Shown here piece by piece: positions 60,218-64,000 of a DNA stretch of 64,000 nucleotides. The stretch is from contig NZ_CP046606.1 of the NCBI RefSeq assembly GCF_030408355.1, forward strand, positions 2,108,001-2,172,000, written 5' to 3'. The notes below the pieces were generated by a model. The model ran no database searches, was not told where the DNA came from, and saw only the letters and a program-made list of their open reading frames with translations. Position 1 is the first letter of the stretch, and each line of letters starts with the position of its first letter. A program made the translations under genes and the position numbers. Source of the DNA: Corynebacterium afermentans subsp. afermentans. GTDB taxonomy: Bacteria; Actinomycetota; Actinomycetes; Mycobacteriales; Mycobacteriaceae.

Positions 60218-61165
60218 TTGAAACGTACTTCCCCATTGTCGCTTCAGCGGTTGACCGCTACCTTCACCGCGGCTGCGCTGCTGCTCACCGGCTGTTCCAG
60301 CGAGTCCGCAGACTCCGGCCAGCGCACCGACGCGGCGGGGTCGAACGACCGCATTGTCACGCTCGGGCTTGGCGACGTGGACACCGTCCTCGCGTTGGGG
60401 GAGCAACCGGTCGGCTACGCCACCTGGGAGGCAGAGGGCTCGGGCGATCCGTCCGGCCTCGGACCGTGGGCGAAAGACAAGCTCACCGCCGAGCCGAACC
60501 CGATCCGCAACACCACCACCGAGTTCAGCACCGACACCGCTGAGCAGGTCGCAGCGCTCGATCCGACCAAGATCATCGCAGTCAACAGCGGTTTCGACAG
60601 CGACAAGCAGGCCCTGCTGCAGCAGATTGCGCCGGCGACCTTCCATTCCGACCAACACGAAGACTGGCAGGTGCCGTGGGACGAGCAGATTAAGGAGATC
60701 GCGGCGGCGTTGGGTCAGGAAGCTGAGGGCGACAAGCTCATCGCAGAATCCGAGCAGGCTTTCGCCGACTTCCGGCAGGCGCATCCGGAGCTGCAGGGCA
60801 AGACCGCGGTCATCGGGATGCCTTACGACGGCAAGCTCGGCGTGTACACGGCAGGCGACGGCCGCGGCTCCTTCATTGAAAAGCTCGGGTTTACCATCCC
60901 GGACAAGTTCAACGGTGACGGATCCAGCTTCTTCATCGATTGGTCCCCCGAGAACTACTCCGACTTCAATGACGTGGACTACGTGTTCATCCTGGACTAC
61001 TACGACGCGATCGACGCGCTGAAGAACGATGCCGCGTTTGCGAACCTTGACGTCAACACGCGCGGGGGCGTGCACTGGCTCGACACCGACACCGCCAACG
61101 CGATGAGCATGCCCAACCCGCTGACCATCCCGTACGCGATCACACAGATTGACCAGGAGCTCTAG
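60218..61165 (+). CDS. Iron-siderophore substrate-binding lipoprotein
   Basis: A lipoprotein signal (AALLLTGCSSES) precedes a periplasmic-binding-protein fold of the FecB/FepB type: DRIVTLGLGDVDTVLALGEQ near residue 45, the hinge region near ALDPTKIIAVNS and a C-terminal lobe. It captures ferric siderophores outside the membrane and hands them to the divergent permease and ATPase. TTG 60218 is the likely start, following GAAAGGG. The DtxR box upstream fits iron control. Confidence 0.88.
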   Translation: MKRTSPLSLQRLTATFTAAALLLTGCSSESADSGQRTDAAGSNDRIVTLGLGDVDTVLALGEQPVGYATWEAEGSGDPSGLGPWAKDKLTAEPNPIRNTTTEFSTDTAEQVAALDPTKIIAVNSGFDSDKQALLQQIAPATFHSDQHEDWQVPWDEQIKEIAAALGQEAEGDKLIAESEQAFADFRQAHPELQGKTAVIGMPYDGKLGVYTAGDGRGSFIEKLGFTIPDKFNGDGSSFFIDWSPENYSDFNDVDYVFILDYYDAIDALKNDAAFANLDVNTRGGVHWLDTDTANAMSMPNPLTIPYAITQIDQEL

Positions 61166-61171
61166 AGCGCG

Positions 61172-61939
61172 CTAGCGGGGCACGATCAGCGGCCCTCCTG
61201 CCACCGGGTCCTCGGCGACCACGGCGGGCAGCGAGAATACGTCGGCAAGCAACTGCTCCGACACAACCTCGGCGGGCGTGCCCGCCGCTTGGACCTCGCC
61301 GCCTTTCATCACGACCAACTGGTCGGAAAAACGCGCCGCGAGGTTCAAATCGTGCAGCACCATGACCACGGTGCGCCCCATGTCATCGGCGAGACGGCGA
61401 ATAAGCGCAAGTAACTCGACGGAGTGGGAAAGGTCCAGATACGTGGTCGGCTCGTCCAAAAGCACGAGCGGGGTGTCTTGGGCGAGCACCATCGCGATCC
61501 ACGCGCGCTGCCGCTGCCCACCCGAGAGCCGCTCGAGCGGACGCTCCGCGAACTCGGACACCTGAGTCAGCTCCATCACCTCGTCCACCACCGCGCTGTC
61601 TTTCTCCGAGGTCTGGCGCAGCCACGTCTGGTGCGGGTGGCGCCCGCGTCCGACCAGGTCACGCACCGTCAGCCCGTCCGGCGCTACGGGGGTTTGCGGC
61701 AGCACCGCGAGCGTGCGGGCGATCTCGCGGCGTTTCATCTCCGCGGTGTTTCGGCCGTCCAAGACCACCTCCCCGCGCTCACGCGGGATGAGGCCAGCAA
61801 CCGCGCGCAACAACGTTGATTTACCGCAGCCGTTCGGCCCGACGATGGTGGTGACGCCGCCGCGCGGGACGTCGAGGCCGAGCCCGTCGATGATCGTTGC
61901 CGCACCGTAGCTGACGGTGAGATCACGCACGTGAAGCAT
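61172..61939 (-). CDS. Iron-siderophore ABC transporter ATPase (FepC-like)
   Basis: This 255-residue ABC ATPase shows Walker A IVGPNGCGKSTLL, Q-loop LAVLPQTPVAPDG, signature LSGGQRQRAWIAM and Walker B LVLLDEPTTYLD. It powers import of ferric siderophore through the two FecCD permeases encoded just upstream, overlapping the second at TAATG. Confidence 0.94.
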   Translation of the reverse strand: MLHVRDLTVSYGAATIIDGLGLDVPRGGVTTIVGPNGCGKSTLLRAVAGLIPRERGEVVLDGRNTAEMKRREIARTLAVLPQTPVAPDGLTVRDLVGRGRHPHQTWLRQTSEKDSAVVDEVMELTQVSEFAERPLERLSGGQRQRAWIAMVLAQDTPLVLLDEPTTYLDLSHSVELLALIRRLADDMGRTVVMVLHDLNLAARFSDQLVVMKGGEVQAAGTPAEVVSEQLLADVFSLPAVVAEDPVAGGPLIVPR

Positions 61940-62937
61940 TACAAGGTCACCTTTCTGGTCGCGCGCATCAGCGCGTAGAGCAAGGCCGCCCCGCCGAACG
62001 CTGACGTGGCCACGCCTACCGGTAAGTCTCCCGGCACAACGGTGCGCACCGCGAGGTCCGCACCGGCGACGATCAGCGCGCCAGCAATCATGGCGGTGCC
62101 AAGTGGGGGCGTGGGGGCATTTGCTAATCGACGGCCCACGTGCGGCGCCACAAACGCCACAAAAGCAATCGGACCTGAAGCCGCCACCGCCGTCGATGTC
62201 AACGCCACGGCAAGCACCATGAGCACAAGCTGGGTGCGGCGCGGATCGACGCCCAGCCCCGCAGCCGTGTCGTCCCCGAGAGAGAGGGCTTCGAGCTGGA
62301 ATGACGCCCAGCGCAGCAGCGGCACAACCAGCGCAAGCGCCACCAACACAGCGGCGGCGTCACCCCAACCCGAGGATCCGACAGAGCCGGTCACCCACGC
62401 CTGGGCTTTGCCCACATCGCGGTAGTCGGCACGGACGAGGAGGAAGGAGTTGTACGCCACCGCCAGGGCGTTGAGGATGATGCCGGCGAAGATGAGCTGA
62501 AACGATCCCAGGCCGTCGGCGCGGCTGAGCCACCAGATCGCCCCGGAGACCGCTATCCCGCCGACAAACGCGCTCAGCGGCACCTCGAGCGCGCTGAGCA
62601 GCACCCCGGTACCGCCACCCGCGAGCAGCGCTGTAAGTGCGAACGCCGACGCACCTGAAACAACGCCCAAGATGTCTGGACTGGCCAGCGGGTTACGAGT
62701 GATCGTCTGAAAGATCGCACCCGCGAATCCGAGCGCGGCCCCCACCGCCACCGCCGTGGCAACACGCGGCAGGCGCCATTCAACGACCACGGTGCGGGCC
62801 ATGCCGGTGGACTGTCCGGTCAGGGCGGCGAGGACGTCGCGAAGCCCAAGCCCGAATTCACCCACCATGATGCCTCCGAGCGCGACGGCGAGCCCACACG
62901 CAGCGAGCACGACATTAACTGCGAACATGCGGGTCAC
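61939..62937 (-). CDS. FecCD-type iron-siderophore permease (FepG-like)
   Basis: This 332-residue integral membrane subunit of about ten helices shows family signatures GAALGFAGAIFQTITRNPLA and FVAFVAPHVGRRLA. It forms the channel with the next gene's product. Its start overlaps the stop of the other permease by ATGA and its stop overlaps the ATPase start, so the three are co-translated. Confidence 0.93.
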   Translation of the reverse strand: MTRMFAVNVVLAACGLAVALGGIMVGEFGLGLRDVLAALTGQSTGMARTVVVEWRLPRVATAVAVGAALGFAGAIFQTITRNPLASPDILGVVSGASAFALTALLAGGGTGVLLSALEVPLSAFVGGIAVSGAIWWLSRADGLGSFQLIFAGIILNALAVAYNSFLLVRADYRDVGKAQAWVTGSVGSSGWGDAAAVLVALALVVPLLRWASFQLEALSLGDDTAAGLGVDPRRTQLVLMVLAVALTSTAVAASGPIAFVAFVAPHVGRRLANAPTPPLGTAMIAGALIVAGADLAVRTVVPGDLPVGVATSAFGGAALLYALMRATRKVTL

Positions 62938-63953
62938 AGCTTCGCCCCCTTCCGCAGCAGGTACAGGGCGAACGGGGCGCCGACGAATGCGAGGGTGATG
63001 CCAACTTGCAGCTCACCGGGGCGGGCGATGACTCGGCCGGCGACATCCGCGAGGAGCAGCAGCGTCGCACCGGCAAGCGCGGAGCATGGCAGCACCAGCC
63101 GGTAATCCGGCCCGGTCAGGGAGCGGACGATATGCGGCACGACCAAGCCGACAAACCCGATCGGGCCCGCCCCCGCCACAGCTGCACCAGCAAGCAGGGC
63201 GACCAGCAGGATTCCCACCGCGCGTGCAGCCGCGACGTTGACGCCGAGGGAGTGCGCGACGTCATCGCCCAGGTTCACCATGTTCACCCGGTTCGCCGTA
63301 GCGAACGCAGCCACCAGGCCGACCAGTATGACCGGGGCGACGGCGGCGACGATGTGCATGTCCCGGCCCGCGACGGAGCCCGCCGTCCAAAACCGCATGT
63401 CATTGAGGCTTTGCGTGCTGGTGAGCACGATGCCGCTGGTCAGCGCGGAAGACACCGCCCCGAGCGCGGACCCGCCGAGTACAACCGTGATCGGGGTGGA
63501 TCCGCGGCTTCGCGCGCTCAGTGCGAAGACGAGCACTACCGCCATTGTCGCGCCGAGGAAACCGACCCCCACCGCGACCAGCACGGGCAGCGAGCCGAAC
63601 ACGGCGGTTGCTGCAGCCACCGCAAGCGCCGCCCCCGGGGCGATGCCCAGCAGGTTTGTGTCAGCCAGCGGGTTGCGCGTGTGCCCCTGGAGCAGAGCTC
63701 CCGCTGTGCCTAGCGCCGAGCCGGCGAGCAGGCCGAGCAGCGTGCGTGGAACCCGCAGTTGGGCAACCACTTGCGCTTCCTCGCTGACCTGCCCAGATTC
63801 GGTGTGGAACGCGAGGGCAAGCCCGTCACGCACAGCGCTGACGCTTTCTGTCACGCCCATCTGCCGCGCGCCGACGGCGAGCGAGAGCAACACCGCGGCG
63901 ACAGCCGAAATCCCGAGCGCAATGGCGAATCCCGCGCGTCTAGTCGCACTCAT
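62934..63953 (-). CDS. FecCD-type iron-siderophore permease (FepD-like)
   Basis: This 339-residue membrane permease shows GSALGTAGALLQGHTRNPLA and FVGLVVPHIVRSLTG, the same signatures as its partner. It is the first permease of the uptake cassette on this strand. The ATG at 63953 lies just after the end of a gene that continues past the window edge. Confidence 0.93.
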   Translation of the reverse strand: MSATRRAGFAIALGISAVAAVLLSLAVGARQMGVTESVSAVRDGLALAFHTESGQVSEEAQVVAQLRVPRTLLGLLAGSALGTAGALLQGHTRNPLADTNLLGIAPGAALAVAAATAVFGSLPVLVAVGVGFLGATMAVVLVFALSARSRGSTPITVVLGGSALGAVSSALTSGIVLTSTQSLNDMRFWTAGSVAGRDMHIVAAVAPVILVGLVAAFATANRVNMVNLGDDVAHSLGVNVAAARAVGILLVALLAGAAVAGAGPIGFVGLVVPHIVRSLTGPDYRLVLPCSALAGATLLLLADVAGRVIARPGELQVGITLAFVGAPFALYLLRKGAKL

Positions 63954-63959
63954 GGTCTG

Positions 63960-64000
63960 TCACCGCCAATACCCCATGAACGAGATGTGCTCGCGCGGCA
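63960..64000 (-). CDS. Partial gene, probable siderophore-interacting protein C-terminus
   Basis: The last 41 bases encode, on the minus strand, PREHISFMGYWR then TGA. This GYWR ending resembles the C-terminus of siderophore-interacting (FAD-binding ferric reductase) proteins, which release iron from imported siderophores and often accompany FecCD genes. Only twelve residues are visible, so the call is tentative. Confidence 0.4.
   Translation of the reverse strand, partial: PREHISFMGYWR

Overview
The window is a GC-rich chromosomal segment of a mycolate-producing actinobacterium, almost certainly a Corynebacterium species. The evidence is the classical mycolic-acid and arabinogalactan block (glfT2, a PAP2 phosphatase, ubiA, aftB, two mycolyltransferases, a cutinase-like esterase, fadD32, pks13, accD4), an MmpL3/CmpL1-type trehalose monomycolate exporter, aftD, small coryneform families (DUF2613, DUF3068, DIP1984), an IS1249-type element and a DtxR-type iron box. 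No ribosomal or replication genes are present, so the species is not resolved.

Layout. 1-4.8 kb: a membrane protein end, alaT, a glutamate-synthase-like FMN enzyme and UDP-glucose dehydrogenase. 4.9-10.8 kb: accessory stretch with a class II Fic protein, dcd, tRNA-Gly(CCC), a translationally coupled pair of paralogous unknown proteins, a lipase-like hydrolase and a DUF222/HNH nuclease behind an SOS box. 10.9-20.5 kb: envelope genes (VanW, a GH3 lipoprotein, DUF2613, AftD, acyltransferase-3, DUF3068, a polytopic membrane protein, a small three-helix protein). 20.6-22.7 kb: a structured non-coding leader interrupted by an IS1249-type insertion with an 8-bp target duplication, then the DIP1984 gene. 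22.7-26 kb: GT4 glycosyltransferase, VapBC-like module, methyltransferase and a HEPN/Abi-like gene. 26-33 kb: pckG, trmB, NYN protein, mmpL3/cmpL1 and a flippase-like protein. 33-35.1 kb: a decayed AT-richer island with an amber-interrupted gene, a serine-recombinase remnant and a flippase-like pseudogene. 35.2-38.3 kb: a three-gene operon matching 10-methyl (tuberculostearic-type) fatty acid synthesis. 38.3-56.7 kb: the mycolate/arabinogalactan block, all on the minus strand. 56.7-60.1 kb: TetR regulator, GAP-family exporter, SulP transporter. 60.1-64 kb: iron-siderophore uptake genes.

How the genes work together. FadD32 activates the meromycolate, AccD4 supplies the carboxylated alpha branch, Pks13 condenses them, MmpL3/CmpL1 exports trehalose monomycolate, and the Cop1/Cmt enzymes transfer mycolate to arabinogalactan. 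GlfT2, UbiA with the PAP2 phosphatase, AftB and AftD build that arabinogalactan.

The most unusual signal is not a gene. A short non-palindromic DNA word, consensus TTGCTTATCGACG with a variable centre (TTGCYNNNCGACG), recurs about twenty times on both strands. It occurs inside unrelated genes in different reading frames, twice as a near-perfect inverted pair, and in the loop of a hairpin. It behaves like an uptake-sequence or genome-architecture motif rather than a coding feature. Other items of interest are the structured leader upstream of DIP1984, nested intergenic inverted repeats, and an unannotated 36-residue peptide gene at the end of the mycolate operon.
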